Assembly (NCBI RefSeq): GCF_947503705.1
Contig: NZ_CANNES010000002.1
Span: forward strand, 186,001 to 250,000
Source: an uncultured Tateyamaria sp.
GTDB taxonomy: Bacteria > Pseudomonadota > Alphaproteobacteria > Rhodobacterales > Rhodobacteraceae
Length of the DNA stretch: 64,000 nt
Reading direction: 5' to 3'
The position numbers were made by a program, and so were the translations under genes. Positions within the stretch are counted from its first letter, which is position 1; the number at the start of each line of letters is the position of its first letter. The notes beneath the pieces were generated by a model. That model saw only the letters and a program-made list of their open reading frames with translations, was not told the origin of the DNA and did no database searches. This document shows, one piece after another, positions 16,211 through 25,559 of this stretch.

Positions 16211-17707
16211 ATGACCAAACCTGCTGCCACAGTGACGCAAAACACGTGGGAATTCCTGCGCGATCCCATGATCACCCCGACCGGTTTTCGCGAATATGAC
16301 GCCCGCTGGAAATACCCGGACGAGATCAACCTGCCCGGCATCACAGCCCTTGGCCTTGGCCTCGGCACCCAAATGCAGCGGCGCGGGATTGAACCTGTGA
16401 TCGCCGTTGGCAATGATTATCGCGACTATTCGCTGTCGATCAAAAATGCCCTGATGGTGGGCCTGATGCAGGCAGGCATTCAGGTCAAGGATATCGGCCC
16501 CGCCCTGTCCCCCATGGCCTATTTCAGCCAGTTTCACCTCGACGTACCCGCCGTCGCGATGGTTACGGCCAGCCATAATCCAAACGGCTGGACCGGTGTG
16601 AAAATGGGCTTTGAACGCCCCCTCACCCACGGCCCACACGAGATGAGCGAGCTGCGCAATATCGTGCTGAATGGCGAGGGCGAGACGCGTTCAGGCGGCG
16701 GTTACGAATTTGTGCATGGCGTGCGCGAGGCCTACCTGGATGACCTCGTGGGCGACTTCAAAATGACCCGCAAGCTCAAGGTGGTCTGTGCCACCGGCAA
16801 CGGCACGGCAGCGGCTTTTGCCCCTGCGCTGTTCGAGCGCCTCGGCGTCGAGGTTGTGCCCAGCCACAATGAGCTTGACTACACCTTCCCCAACTACAAC
16901 CCCAACCCCGAAGCAATGGAAATGCTGCACGACATGGCGGGCAGTGTGACTGCGTCCGGTGCGGATTTCGCCTTTGGCTTTGACGGCGACGGCGACCGTT
17001 GCGGCGTGGTGGATGACGAAGGCGAAGAAATCTTTGCCGACAAGGTCGGCGTCATCATGGCCCGCGATCTGGCCAAGCTTTATCCCGGCAGCACCTTTGT
17101 TGCCGACGTAAAATCCACAGGCCTCTTTGCGTCCGACCCGGAACTGCGCAAGCACGACATCAAGGCCGATTACTGGAAAACCGGTCACAGCCACATGAAA
17201 CGGCGGGTCAAGGAACTGGGCGCTCTGGCGGGGTTCGAGAAATCCGGCCACTACTTTCTGGCCGAACCCATCGGGCGCGGCTACGATTGCGGCATGCGGG
17301 TCGCCGTGGAAATCTGCAAACTCATGGACCGCAACCCCGACATGAAGATGTCAGACCTGCGCAAGGCCCTGCCCAAGACCCATTCGACGCCCACCATGTC
17401 GCCTTACTGCTCGGATCTTGAAAAATACGACACGCTGGCGCGGATCGTGGACAGGCTGGCCGCTTTGCATGCCGATGGTGGCACGATTGCCGGACGCGCG
17501 ATCAAGGATGTGGTCACGGTCAACGGCGCACGTGTGATTCTCGACAATGGCGGCTGGGGGCTTGTACGGGCCTCCAGCAACACGCCCAACCTCGTCGTGG
17601 TCTGCGAAAGCCCCGAGAGCGAGGCTGAGTTGCGCGCTGTCTTTGCCGACATAGACGCGATCATCCGGACCGAACCGTCGGTGGGCGACTACGACCAAAC
17701 GTTCTAG
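16211..17707 (+). CDS. Phosphomannomutase/phosphoglucomutase
   Basis: The 498-residue protein is an alpha-D-phosphohexomutase. The catalytic phosphoserine loop is TASHNPNGWTG with S121, the metal-binding loop is FGFDGDGDRCG, and the sugar-specificity loop is near 'EKSGHYF'. It interconverts hexose 6- and 1-phosphates to supply activated sugars, fitting its place as last gene of the kpsT-kpsE-kdsA group, with 27 bp to kdsA. Whether it prefers mannose or glucose phosphate cannot be decided by eye. The length is somewhat above the usual 450-470. Confidence 0.9.
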   Translation: MTKPAATVTQNTWEFLRDPMITPTGFREYDARWKYPDEINLPGITALGLGLGTQMQRRGIEPVIAVGNDYRDYSLSIKNALMVGLMQAGIQVKDIGPALSPMAYFSQFHLDVPAVAMVTASHNPNGWTGVKMGFERPLTHGPHEMSELRNIVLNGEGETRSGGGYEFVHGVREAYLDDLVGDFKMTRKLKVVCATGNGTAAAFAPALFERLGVEVVPSHNELDYTFPNYNPNPEAMEMLHDMAGSVTASGADFAFGFDGDGDRCGVVDDEGEEIFADKVGVIMARDLAKLYPGSTFVADVKSTGLFASDPELRKHDIKADYWKTGHSHMKRRVKELGALAGFEKSGHYFLAEPIGRGYDCGMRVAVEICKLMDRNPDMKMSDLRKALPKTHSTPTMSPYCSDLEKYDTLARIVDRLAALHADGGTIAGRAIKDVVTVNGARVILDNGGWGLVRASSNTPNLVVVCESPESEAELRAVFADIDAIIRTEPSVGDYDQTF

Positions 17708-17757
17708 CGCGACAGCGACACATCTGCGCAAGGCGTACCTGTCGGTGCGCCCCGCCC

Positions 17758-19683
17758 TTAGTCAAAGAGGCTGCGCAGGCCCTTCTTGATCTCGTCCTCG
17801 ATCTTGGTCTTCGCCGCCCCTTCGAGGTCTTGTGCGGCATCGCCGCTCACGCCCAACTCTTCGGCCACGCGGTTGCGCACGGCCTCTTCAGCTTGCGTTT
17901 TCAGGCGTTCTGCCTCCTCGGCAAAGTTCAGGTCGATGGCCGCTTCCAGATCAGGCAGGATGCTGGGATTTGCCCAAGGCCCACGAATACGAACCGGAAT
18001 AGCAATGCCTGTGCCCTCATTGGCGCGCAGCGCAATCGGTGTGAACGTATAGTCTATCGTCTGGGCCCCCAGACCGACCTGCCCCGCGCCCCGCGCCTCG
18101 TAATTGGCCAGTTTCAACAACAGATCATCATTGCGCAACACGCCCGCATCCATGGTCCATGTGGCGCCCAGACTGTCAAAAACGGTCGTGCCACCGCCCA
18201 CAGCGCCGGACCGCATCAACCGGTCCAGATCAATGCCTATGATTGTGCCCTTGCCAAAGTTCACTGCACCCTGGCCCGACAGCGATTTCATGATCGCATC
18301 CACGGAAGACCCCGACCCCAGAAACGACATTTCGGCATCGGCCTGCCCCGTCAAACGTTCCAACCCGACGGCATCGCGCAGCAGCTCCTGCATCGCCAGA
18401 CGTTGCGCAAACATCTTGCCGCCAACCGATAGGCCAGAGCGGTTGTTGATCACAAATTCGCCCGACAGCACGCCGGCATAGGCTGCCACTTCGCGCAGCT
18501 CGAACACCATCCGCGAATTGTCGTTGCGCAGCAGGGTCCGCGTGGCCCCCAGCTTGAACTGGCCCAAATCCACGCTCGACGCGGTCAGGGCAATCTCGCC
18601 ATTAAAGGCGGCCAGACCGCTGGCATCAATGCGGTCCGTGGGCCATCCGCTGCCCACCGGCGCGCTTTCACCGCCGCCTTCGGTCGCACTGCGCAAATCA
18701 AGGGCCCCGGCATTCAGCTGTGCGTTGATCTGCGGCGTCCCATTCAGGCTTATATCGGCGGCACCGGTCAGGGCGTTGCCGCCCAGATCCGCCGTCAATC
18801 CGCGCAGCGACAAACGCCGGTCCGGCGTCAAAGTGATTTCGGTCGCAAGGTCTACCGACTGGCCCAGGCGCGCAGGCAGGCCCGGCTTTGGCAAAGCCAA
18901 TGCAGCCAGAAATGCATCCGTGCTGGGCATATCCAAGGTCAGTTGCCCCGCCACTTCGCCCGCTGTGCTGGCACGCCCGTCCAGGGTCAGCGTCCCGCCG
19001 CCTGCCGTAATCTCGGCCTGAACGGGGCGAACCTCGCCCGTGATGAAGCCGGCAAACCCTCCAATAGTCGCGCTGACCTCGACGGGGCTGCCCGCAGGCT
19101 GCAAGCGGGCGGCAATATCGGCAGGCCCCAAACGCTCTGGCCAATCCAGAGTAAGGTCAACGTCCGAATAGGACACAAGGTCAGAGCCTTCAGCGTCATA
19201 GATCAAAGTCGCCTCAGTGACCTCCAACCGCTGGATCGACACCGCTTGCGGGGCACGGTCAGGGTCCACTTCAGTCTCGATCTGCGCCTCGCCGCTGGCA
19301 TCGGTAAAGACCCAGCTCGCGCGGCCATCCGCCCGGCTTTCCAGCCGGATCGTAGGCCGGGTCGCCTCAATATTGGTAATGCGAATCTCGCCGCCCAGCA
19401 GCGCCATGACGTCCACACCTATGGCCGCGTTCTCCGCAGTCAGCATCGGCCCCTGATCAGACCACTCGGCATTGCCCACCTCAAGGCCGCCGGCACTGAC
19501 CCCCAAAACGGGCCACAGCGTCATAGACACATCGCCCGTGATCGAAACATCGCGTCCGGTGGCCGTCCTGATCTGGTCCGCGGCCAGTTGCGCGATCCGC
19601 TCTTTGGGCAGAAAGAACAGCGACACCCCCGCAACAAGGATGATCACAAGGACAAATCCGATCAGGCGAATGATCCATTTCAT
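17758..19683 (-). CDS. AsmA-family protein
   Basis: This 641-residue protein has a single N-terminal membrane anchor (MKWIIRLIGFVLVIILVAGVSLFFL) followed by the AsmA start block with RTATGRDVSITGDVSM. The rest is a long beta-rich periplasmic region with the C-terminal AsmA block (about residues 480-600: GQGAVNFGKGTIIGIDLDRLM) and a charged tail. AsmA-like proteins belong to the bridge-like lipid-transfer group, influencing phospholipid delivery to the outer membrane. It is monocistronic and convergent with the phosphohexomutase gene. Confidence 0.88.
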   Translation of the reverse strand: MKWIIRLIGFVLVIILVAGVSLFFLPKERIAQLAADQIRTATGRDVSITGDVSMTLWPVLGVSAGGLEVGNAEWSDQGPMLTAENAAIGVDVMALLGGEIRITNIEATRPTIRLESRADGRASWVFTDASGEAQIETEVDPDRAPQAVSIQRLEVTEATLIYDAEGSDLVSYSDVDLTLDWPERLGPADIAARLQPAGSPVEVSATIGGFAGFITGEVRPVQAEITAGGGTLTLDGRASTAGEVAGQLTLDMPSTDAFLAALALPKPGLPARLGQSVDLATEITLTPDRRLSLRGLTADLGGNALTGAADISLNGTPQINAQLNAGALDLRSATEGGGESAPVGSGWPTDRIDASGLAAFNGEIALTASSVDLGQFKLGATRTLLRNDNSRMVFELREVAAYAGVLSGEFVINNRSGLSVGGKMFAQRLAMQELLRDAVGLERLTGQADAEMSFLGSGSSVDAIMKSLSGQGAVNFGKGTIIGIDLDRLMRSGAVGGGTTVFDSLGATWTMDAGVLRNDDLLLKLANYEARGAGQVGLGAQTIDYTFTPIALRANEGTGIAIPVRIRGPWANPSILPDLEAAIDLNFAEEAERLKTQAEEAVRNRVAEELGVSGDAAQDLEGAAKTKIEDEIKKGLRSLFD

Positions 19684-19705
19684 GAGGCTGCTCCGTTCTG
19701 GCGAC

Positions 19706-19737
19706 GTGTCGATGCGACACTACCGCGTGGAGTGTCG
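19706..19737. promoter_or_regulatory. GTGTCG inverted-repeat cluster between asmA-like gene and rimO
   Basis: Three copies of GTGTCG occur in alternating orientation: 19706-19711 (plus), 19715-19720 (as CGACAC) and 19732-19737. The last two extend to CGACACT/AGTGTCG with a 9-base spacer. They sit in the 90-bp divergent gap and could be an operator or only hairpin potential. Confidence 0.3.
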
Positions 19738-19785
19738 TAACCCCAACCCTTTTCCCCGCACAAGAGTTCCCCTATGAGGCTTACT

Positions 19786-21186
19786 ATGAGCACAAACCCG
19801 CCAAATCTGCGCCCCGACCTCGCGCCCAAGGCGCGGCTTGACCCATCGCCTGCCGCGCAACTGGATGCCCGCACCCGCCCCGGACAGCCCTCCATCGGCA
19901 TGGTCAGCCTCGGCTGCCCAAAGGCGCTGGTGGACAGCGAGCGCATCCTGACCCGGCTGCGGGCCGAAGGGTACGGCATTTCACCCGACTATTCCGGCGC
20001 GGATGCGGTGATCGTGAACACCTGCGGCTTTCTCGACAGTGCCAAGGCCGAAAGCCTTGAGGCCATCGGCGAGGCGTTGAACGAAAACGGCAAGGTTATC
20101 GTGACGGGCTGTTTGGGGGCCGAACCGGAATATATCACAGGTGCCCACCCCAAGGTTCTGGCCGTCACCGGCCCGCATCAATACGAACAGGTGCTGGATG
20201 CGGTGCATACCGCCGTGCCACCTGACCCCGACCCTTTCATCGACCTCTTGCCCGCGCGCGGGATCAGCCTCACACCCCGCCATTTCAGCTATCTCAAGAT
20301 TTCCGAGGGTTGCAACCACAAGTGCAAGTTCTGCATCATCCCCGATATGCGCGGACGTTTGACCAGTCGCCCCGCCCACGCGGTCATGCGCGAGGCGGAA
20401 AAGCTGGTGGAGGCTGGCGTGCGCGAATTGCTGGTAATCAGCCAGGATACATCGGCCTACGGCGTTGATATCAAACATGCCGAGGCCCATGGCCACCGCG
20501 CCCATATCACCGATCTGGCCCGCGATCTGGGGTCGCTCGGGGCCTGGGTGCGCCTGCATTACGTCTATCCCTACCCCCATGTACGGCAATTGATCCCGCT
20601 GATGGCCGATGGCCTCGTGCTGCCCTATCTCGACATCCCGTTCCAACACGCCCATCCCGATGTGCTCAAACGCATGGCGCGTCCGGCGGCGGCGGCCAAG
20701 ACCTTGGACGAGATTGCCGCTTGGCGCGACATCTGCCCTGACCTAACCCTGCGCTCGACCTTTATCGTGGGGTATCCCGGCGAGACGGAAGCCGAATTTC
20801 AAACCCTGCTCGACTGGATGGACGAGGCGCAATTGGACCGGGTGGGCTGCTTTCAGTACGAAAACGTGGATGGGGCCCGCTCAAACGCGCTGCCGGATCA
20901 CGTGGCCCCAGAAGTCAAGCAAGACCGCTGGGACCGTTTCATGGAAAAGGCCACCGCCATTTCCGAGGCCAAGCTGGCCGCCAAGGTTGGCCAAACCATG
21001 CAGGTCCTTGTGGACGAGGTCGATGACGAGGCCGCCACATGCCGAACCAAGGCCGACGCGCCGGAAATCGATGGCAACCTCTTTATCGACGAAGGGTTCG
21101 AGGGCCTGAAGCCCGGCGATCTTGTCACCGTCGAAGTGGACGAGGCCGGCGATTACGATCTTTGGGGGCGGATCGTCACGACTTAA
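19786..21186 (+). CDS. rimO: Ribosomal protein S12 methylthiotransferase
   Basis: The 466-residue protein is a MiaB/RimO methylthiotransferase. The N-terminal UPF0004 domain carries cysteines in [26 protein letters not shown] and TGCLGAEPE. The radical-SAM cluster motif is GCNHKCKFC with C176, C180 and C183, and there is a C-terminal TRAM domain (about 400-466). The CPKALVDSE and [10 protein letters not shown] wording is that of RimO rather than MiaB. It adds a methylthio group to Asp of ribosomal protein S12. ATG 19774 is an alternative start four codons upstream. Its stop overlaps the rhaI stop. Confidence 0.94.
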   Translation: MSTNPPNLRPDLAPKARLDPSPAAQLDARTRPGQPSIGMVSLGCPKALVDSERILTRLRAEGYGISPDYSGADAVIVNTCGFLDSAKAESLEAIGEALNENGKVIVTGCLGAEPEYITGAHPKVLAVTGPHQYEQVLDAVHTAVPPDPDPFIDLLPARGISLTPRHFSYLKISEGCNHKCKFCIIPDMRGRLTSRPAHAVMREAEKLVEAGVRELLVISQDTSAYGVDIKHAEAHGHRAHITDLARDLGSLGAWVRLHYVYPYPHVRQLIPLMADGLVLPYLDIPFQHAHPDVLKRMARPAAAAKTLDEIAAWRDICPDLTLRSTFIVGYPGETEAEFQTLLDWMDEAQLDRVGCFQYENVDGARSNALPDHVAPEVKQDRWDRFMEKATAISEAKLAAKVGQTMQVLVDEVDDEAATCRTKADAPEIDGNLFIDEGFEGLKPGDLVTVEVDEAGDYDLWGRIVTT

Positions 21187-22421
21187 CCGCGCCCCGCCAC
21201 ACTGCTCTGATACCGTTCAAGTTCAGTGATCAGCGCAGGGCCGTTCGGCACATCCGCACGCGCCGAAAACTCGGCCCAAACGGCACCGAATGGCATGTCC
21301 TTGAACTCTTCGGTCACGGCCATCCGTGTGGTGAAATCCAATGCATCTTCGGCCGTGCGCAACCGATCCCATGGCGTCAATAACGCCCGCAACAGCGCCT
21401 TTTGCATGTTGCGCGTACCAATGACCCAGGCCGCTGTCCGGCTGATGGTCGCGTCAAAGAAATCGAGGCCGATCCGCGTGCGCTCCAGCAGGTCCGCACT
21501 CACCAGTTCTTGCGCCATCTGCAAAATATCGTCGTTCAGCAGGATCACATGATCGCTGTCCCAGCGCATGGGCCGCGAGACATGCAGCAATATCTCGTCC
21601 AGCGACAGCGCCACCGCGCTCAGCTTGTCTGCAATGTTCTCGGTCGGGTGAAAATGGCCCATATCCAGGCACAAAAGCGTCTCGTTTCGGATGGCATAGC
21701 CCAGATAAAACTCGTGACTGCCCACGGTGCACGCCTCGACCCCGATGCCAAACAGCTTGCTTTCCACCGCATCCAGCATCGCCCCCTTGTCGTGACGTCT
21801 ATCTAGCATGGTATCCAGCGACGCCTCAAGCCGCGCGCGGGCCGCCATGCGGTCCACGGGGATATCCTTGTAACCATCCGGCACCCAGATGTTATTTACA
21901 CAGGCCGCCCCTTGCGCCGCGCCCATCACCGCGGCAATCTCGCGTGACCGTTTGCCATGTTCGATCCAAAAGTCGCGAATGCCAGCATCCGGGTGGCTCA
22001 GCGTCAGGTTATCATCGGCCTTGGCATGGGCGAAAAAGGTCGGGTTAAAGTCCAGCTTGATGCCGTGATCGTGGCCCCAATCGACCCAAGGCACGAAATG
22101 CTTGAATTCGATCTCGTCCCGATCCGGGGTGGCATCGGTGTCCAGATACATCGCATGCAGGTTCAACCGGTGCTGACCCGGGATCATCGAATAGGCAAAT
22201 TCCAGGTCCGCGCGCAGCTCATCCGGGGTGCGGGCCCGGCCCGGGTGATTGCCCGTCGCCTGAATGCCCCCGCCCGACGCACCGGTCTTCTGCTCGAAGC
22301 CCACCACATCATCGCCCTGCCAGCAATGCATTGAAATCGGGATGGTTTTCAGCTGCGCCAGCGCCGCTTCGGTGTCCACACCCCATTCGGCAAAAGCGGC
22401 CTTGGCCGTGTCATAGCTCAT
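21183..22421 (-). CDS. rhaI: L-rhamnose isomerase
   Basis: This 412-residue enzyme closely follows the E. coli RhaA pattern from end to end. The recognisable blocks are [54 protein letters not shown], the metal-ligand segment [28 protein letters not shown] and [13 protein letters not shown]. It converts L-rhamnose to L-rhamnulose. It is cotranscribed after rhaD (9-bp gap) on the minus strand, opposite to the transport operon, giving the rhaDI arrangement known from Rhizobium leguminosarum. Confidence 0.96.
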   Translation of the reverse strand: MSYDTAKAAFAEWGVDTEAALAQLKTIPISMHCWQGDDVVGFEQKTGASGGGIQATGNHPGRARTPDELRADLEFAYSMIPGQHRLNLHAMYLDTDATPDRDEIEFKHFVPWVDWGHDHGIKLDFNPTFFAHAKADDNLTLSHPDAGIRDFWIEHGKRSREIAAVMGAAQGAACVNNIWVPDGYKDIPVDRMAARARLEASLDTMLDRRHDKGAMLDAVESKLFGIGVEACTVGSHEFYLGYAIRNETLLCLDMGHFHPTENIADKLSAVALSLDEILLHVSRPMRWDSDHVILLNDDILQMAQELVSADLLERTRIGLDFFDATISRTAAWVIGTRNMQKALLRALLTPWDRLRTAEDALDFTTRMAVTEEFKDMPFGAVWAEFSARADVPNGPALITELERYQSSVAGRG

Positions 22422-22430
22422 GTTCTGTCC

Positions 22431-24533
22431 TTACCGCGTAAACGCCTGAACGTTGCCCGCGTCCACGTTGATGATGTTGCCCGTCGATTTCGACGACGTG
22501 TCTGCCGCCAGGAAATAGCAGGCCTCGGCAATGTCCTCAGGCAGGACAGAGCGTTTGAGCATGGAGCGGTTGCGATACATTTCCTCCAGCCCCTCCTTGT
22601 CGGTTCCATAGGTGTCGGCGCGCTGTTCCAGCCAATCGCCCTCCCAGATTTTCGAGCCGCGCAGCACCGCGTCAGGGTTCACAACATTCACACGAATGCC
22701 AGCCTCCGCCCCCTCCAGCGCCAAACAGCGGGCCAGATGAATCTCGGCGGCCTTGGCCGTGCAATAGGCGGCTGCGTTCGGCGAGGCCGCAAGGCCGTTC
22801 TTGGACGCAACAAAAACCACGGCACCGCCCATGCCTTGCACCCGCATCAGCTTGAAGGCTTCGCGGCTGACCAGGAAATACCCGGTCGACAGGATGTCCA
22901 TGTTCTTGTTCCAGAGGGCCAGCGTCGTCTCCTCAATCGGGGCCGACGACGCAATGCCCGCATTCGACACCAGAATGTCCACGCCGCCAAATTCAACCGC
23001 CGCATCGGCATAGGCGGCGGCAACCGCGGCCTCGTCGGTGACGTTCATGTTCACCACACGCACCACATCCGCGCCGTAACGCCCCACCAGATTGGCCTGG
23101 GTCGCCGCCAGCCCTTCATCGTTTATGTCGGCCAACACAACACAGGCCCCTTCGGCCAGATAGCGCGACGCCGTCGCCGCACCGATCCCGCCGGCACCAC
23201 CAGTGACCAAGGCGACCCGGCCCGCCAGCGATTTCGGCTTGGGCATGCGCTGCAACTTGGCCTCTTCAAGCAGCCAGTATTCGATGTCGAATGCCTCTTG
23301 TTCGGGCAGGCCCTGATATTCGCTGACCGCCGACGCACCGCGCATCACATTGATCGCATTGACATAAAACTCGCCCGAGATACGGGCCGTGGCCTTGTCC
23401 TTGGCAAAGGTGATCATGCCCACGCCGGGCACCAGATAGACCACCGCATTGGGGTCGCGCAGCGCCGGGCTATCGTCATGTTTGCAGCGGTCGTAATACG
23501 CGGCATAGTCCTTGCGATAGGCATCGACCTGTTCCGGCAGGCCCGCCAGAACAGCGTCCAGATTGCCCTCAGCCGGATCAAAAGGCACGACCAAAGGCCG
23601 GATTTTCGTGCGCAGGAAATGGTCAGGGCAGGACGTACCAAGGGCGGCCAGCGCCTCCATCTCCTTGGCATTCACGAACTCCAGAACTGCGTCACTGTCG
23701 TTGAAATGACCCACCATATGCTGGTTGCCCGACACAAAGCCCCTGATCGCGGGCATCAACCGGGCCGCAACGGCACGGCGGGCGTCCGCCTCCAAACTGT
23801 CATGCACAGAGCCACCAAACGCGGCCACACCATCGCTGCGCTCGGCCAACCAGCGGGTGGCCACGTTGATCACGTCGATGGTCTGGTCATAACACGCCCG
23901 GGCGGTATCACCCCAGGTGAACAGGCCATGGCTTTCCAGCACAACACCATCGGCATCGGGGTTCTCAACACAAAACTTCTCCAGCCAAAGACCCAGTTCG
24001 TAACCGGGCTTTTTCCAGGGCAGCCACCCGATCCGGTCGCCAAAAATTTTCTGGGTCAACGCCTCGGAGTTTTTCGAGGCCGCAATCGCAATGATTGCAT
24101 CGGCGTGCACATGGTCCACATGTTTGCGCGGCACATAAGCGTGCAGGGGCGTGTCGATCGAGGCCGCGCGCGGGTTCAACATAAAGGTGCAATGGGGCAG
24201 ATAGCCGACCATCTCATCCTCAAACTCAACCCCACGATACAGCGCCTTCAAAGCCTGCAACTTGTCCATATACAGGGTCGCAAACCCGTCCATCTTGATA
24301 GAGCCGATATCGCCGCCCGACCCTTTGACCCAAAGTACCTCAACCGTCTCGCCGGTCAGCGGATCAACTTCCTGAACCTTGGCCGAAGTGTTGCCGCCGC
24401 CATAATTGGTCACGCGCTTGTCCGAGCCCAGAATGTTCGAGCGATACAGCAAAAGCTCCGATTCGCTCATCCCCGCAGCGACTTGATCGTCCCAGCGCGG
24501 CTCAAGGAGCTGAGTTTCCAATGATTTCAACAT
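22431..24533 (-). CDS. rhaD: Bifunctional rhamnulose-1-phosphate aldolase / short-chain dehydrogenase
   Basis: This 700-residue fusion has a class II aldolase domain at residues of about 1-400, with YGGGNTSAKV, KGSGGDIGS and the zinc-binding KHVDHVHADAI segment. A short-chain dehydrogenase domain follows at about 435-700, with the nucleotide loop VTGGAGGIG, NAGIASS and the catalytic YCTAKAA. The aldolase splits L-rhamnulose 1-phosphate into dihydroxyacetone phosphate and L-lactaldehyde. The dehydrogenase half most likely oxidises the lactaldehyde. The gene leads the rhaDI unit and diverges from rhaR across a highly structured promoter region. Confidence 0.95.
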   Translation of the reverse strand: MLKSLETQLLEPRWDDQVAAGMSESELLLYRSNILGSDKRVTNYGGGNTSAKVQEVDPLTGETVEVLWVKGSGGDIGSIKMDGFATLYMDKLQALKALYRGVEFEDEMVGYLPHCTFMLNPRAASIDTPLHAYVPRKHVDHVHADAIIAIAASKNSEALTQKIFGDRIGWLPWKKPGYELGLWLEKFCVENPDADGVVLESHGLFTWGDTARACYDQTIDVINVATRWLAERSDGVAAFGGSVHDSLEADARRAVAARLMPAIRGFVSGNQHMVGHFNDSDAVLEFVNAKEMEALAALGTSCPDHFLRTKIRPLVVPFDPAEGNLDAVLAGLPEQVDAYRKDYAAYYDRCKHDDSPALRDPNAVVYLVPGVGMITFAKDKATARISGEFYVNAINVMRGASAVSEYQGLPEQEAFDIEYWLLEEAKLQRMPKPKSLAGRVALVTGGAGGIGAATASRYLAEGACVVLADINDEGLAATQANLVGRYGADVVRVVNMNVTDEAAVAAAYADAAVEFGGVDILVSNAGIASSAPIEETTLALWNKNMDILSTGYFLVSREAFKLMRVQGMGGAVVFVASKNGLAASPNAAAYCTAKAAEIHLARCLALEGAEAGIRVNVVNPDAVLRGSKIWEGDWLEQRADTYGTDKEGLEEMYRNRSMLKRSVLPEDIAEACYFLAADTSSKSTGNIINVDAGNVQAFTR

Positions 24534-24602
24534 CTTTCCTCCCGGTCAGCGCCACGCGCCTCTCAAATTTCTTGTCCCAAGGCTGAGCGGAGCGACCTGC
24601 GA

Positions 24603-24675
24603 TGTCAATCATTTTCACTCAAAAACAATCATGCTGCACCGCAGTATGATTGGTAATGATCGTTTTTGATTGACA
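24603..24675. promoter_or_regulatory. Divergent rha promoter with four periodic half-sites (candidate RhaR operator)
   Basis: Four 7-bp elements occur at exactly 20-bp steps: CAATCAT at 24606 and 24626, then ATGATTG at 24646 and TTGATTG at 24666 in opposite orientation. The inner pair extends to a near-perfect 12-bp dyad (CAATCATGCTGC / GCAGTATGATTG). The outer pair extends to TGTCAATCA / TGATTGACA. Both dyads share the centre 24639. This lies between rhaD (minus) and rhaR (plus), so it is the likely RhaR binding array. Confidence 0.75.
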
Positions 24676-24718
24676 GGTGACCCGAATCTGCACACCGTAA
24701 AGAGCAAGGGAGGCCGCA

Positions 24719-25519
24719 ATGCACGAAAAAGAACGCCACACGATCATCCTGTCCGCGGTCGAGGAACGGCCAGTCGTGACCGTCACGGACCTGTGCAACA
24801 TGACCGGCGCATCAGAGGCCACGATCCGCCGCGACATCGCCACACTGGATCAGGAAAAGCTCCTGCGCCGTGTGCGCGGCGGGGCGGAGGCACTGACCCC
24901 GCCACAATTCGTGGGCCTCGCAGGGCGGCCGTTTTCGGTCAACGAAACCATGCGGATCGAGGACAAGCAGGCCATTGCCGCCGCCGCCGTCGATCTGTGC
25001 GAGGACGGTGACGCCATCATCATCAACGGGGGCACCACGACGTTCCAGATGGTCCACCCGCTGGCCAGCCGCCGGATGCAAGTCTTTACCAATTCGTTCC
25101 CCATTGCTGAACATCTGCTCAAACATTCCAAGAACACTGTGATGTTGTCGGGCGGCACCATTTACCGCGAGCAAAACATCATTCTGTCGCCATTCGACAA
25201 CGACGTGACGCGCAACTTCTGCGCCCGGCGCATGTTTATGGGGGCGCAGGGTCTCGGCCCCTTGGGGCTGATGGAGGCAGACCCGCTCCTGATCCAGGCC
25301 GAACAAAAGCTGATCGGGCAGGCCGACGAACTGGTGGTGCTGGTGGACAGCAGCAAATTCGAACAACGCTCCAGCCTCGTGCTGTGCCCGCTGGCCCGGA
25401 TCAGCACCGTCATCACTGACGACAACATTTCCGACAAGGCGGCTGCCATGCTGGACGCCGCCGAAGTGAAACTGATCGTTGCCCCACGGGGCAGCGCGCA
25501 GAAAGCCGTCGCCTCCTAG
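24719..25519 (+). CDS. rhaR: DeoR-family transcriptional regulator of rhamnose genes
   Basis: This 266-residue regulator has an N-terminal DeoR helix-turn-helix (VTVTDLCNMTGASEATIRRDIATLDQEKLLRRVRGGAE, about residues 18-55) and a C-terminal sugar-phosphate-sensing domain with NGGTTT and VDSSKFEQRSS motifs. It is the first gene of the transport operon and matches the DeoR-type RhaR of rhizobia, unlike the AraC-type RhaR/RhaS of E. coli. It probably represses both rhaDI and its own operon through the 20-bp-spaced sites upstream. An AGGGAGG ribosome site precedes ATG 24719. Confidence 0.92.
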   Translation: MHEKERHTIILSAVEERPVVTVTDLCNMTGASEATIRRDIATLDQEKLLRRVRGGAEALTPPQFVGLAGRPFSVNETMRIEDKQAIAAAAVDLCEDGDAIIINGGTTTFQMVHPLASRRMQVFTNSFPIAEHLLKHSKNTVMLSGGTIYREQNIILSPFDNDVTRNFCARRMFMGAQGLGPLGLMEADPLLIQAEQKLIGQADELVVLVDSSKFEQRSSLVLCPLARISTVITDDNISDKAAAMLDAAEVKLIVAPRGSAQKAVAS

Positions 25520-25559
25520 CAGGCGACCAATAAAGCGAACGATTTTAGGGAGGAAACCA

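Noticed and set aside
22737-24524. A 595-codon open frame on the plus strand opposite rhaD
   Set aside because: rhaD carries full aldolase and dehydrogenase motifs; the antisense frame is rich in Arg, His and Gly and has no domain.
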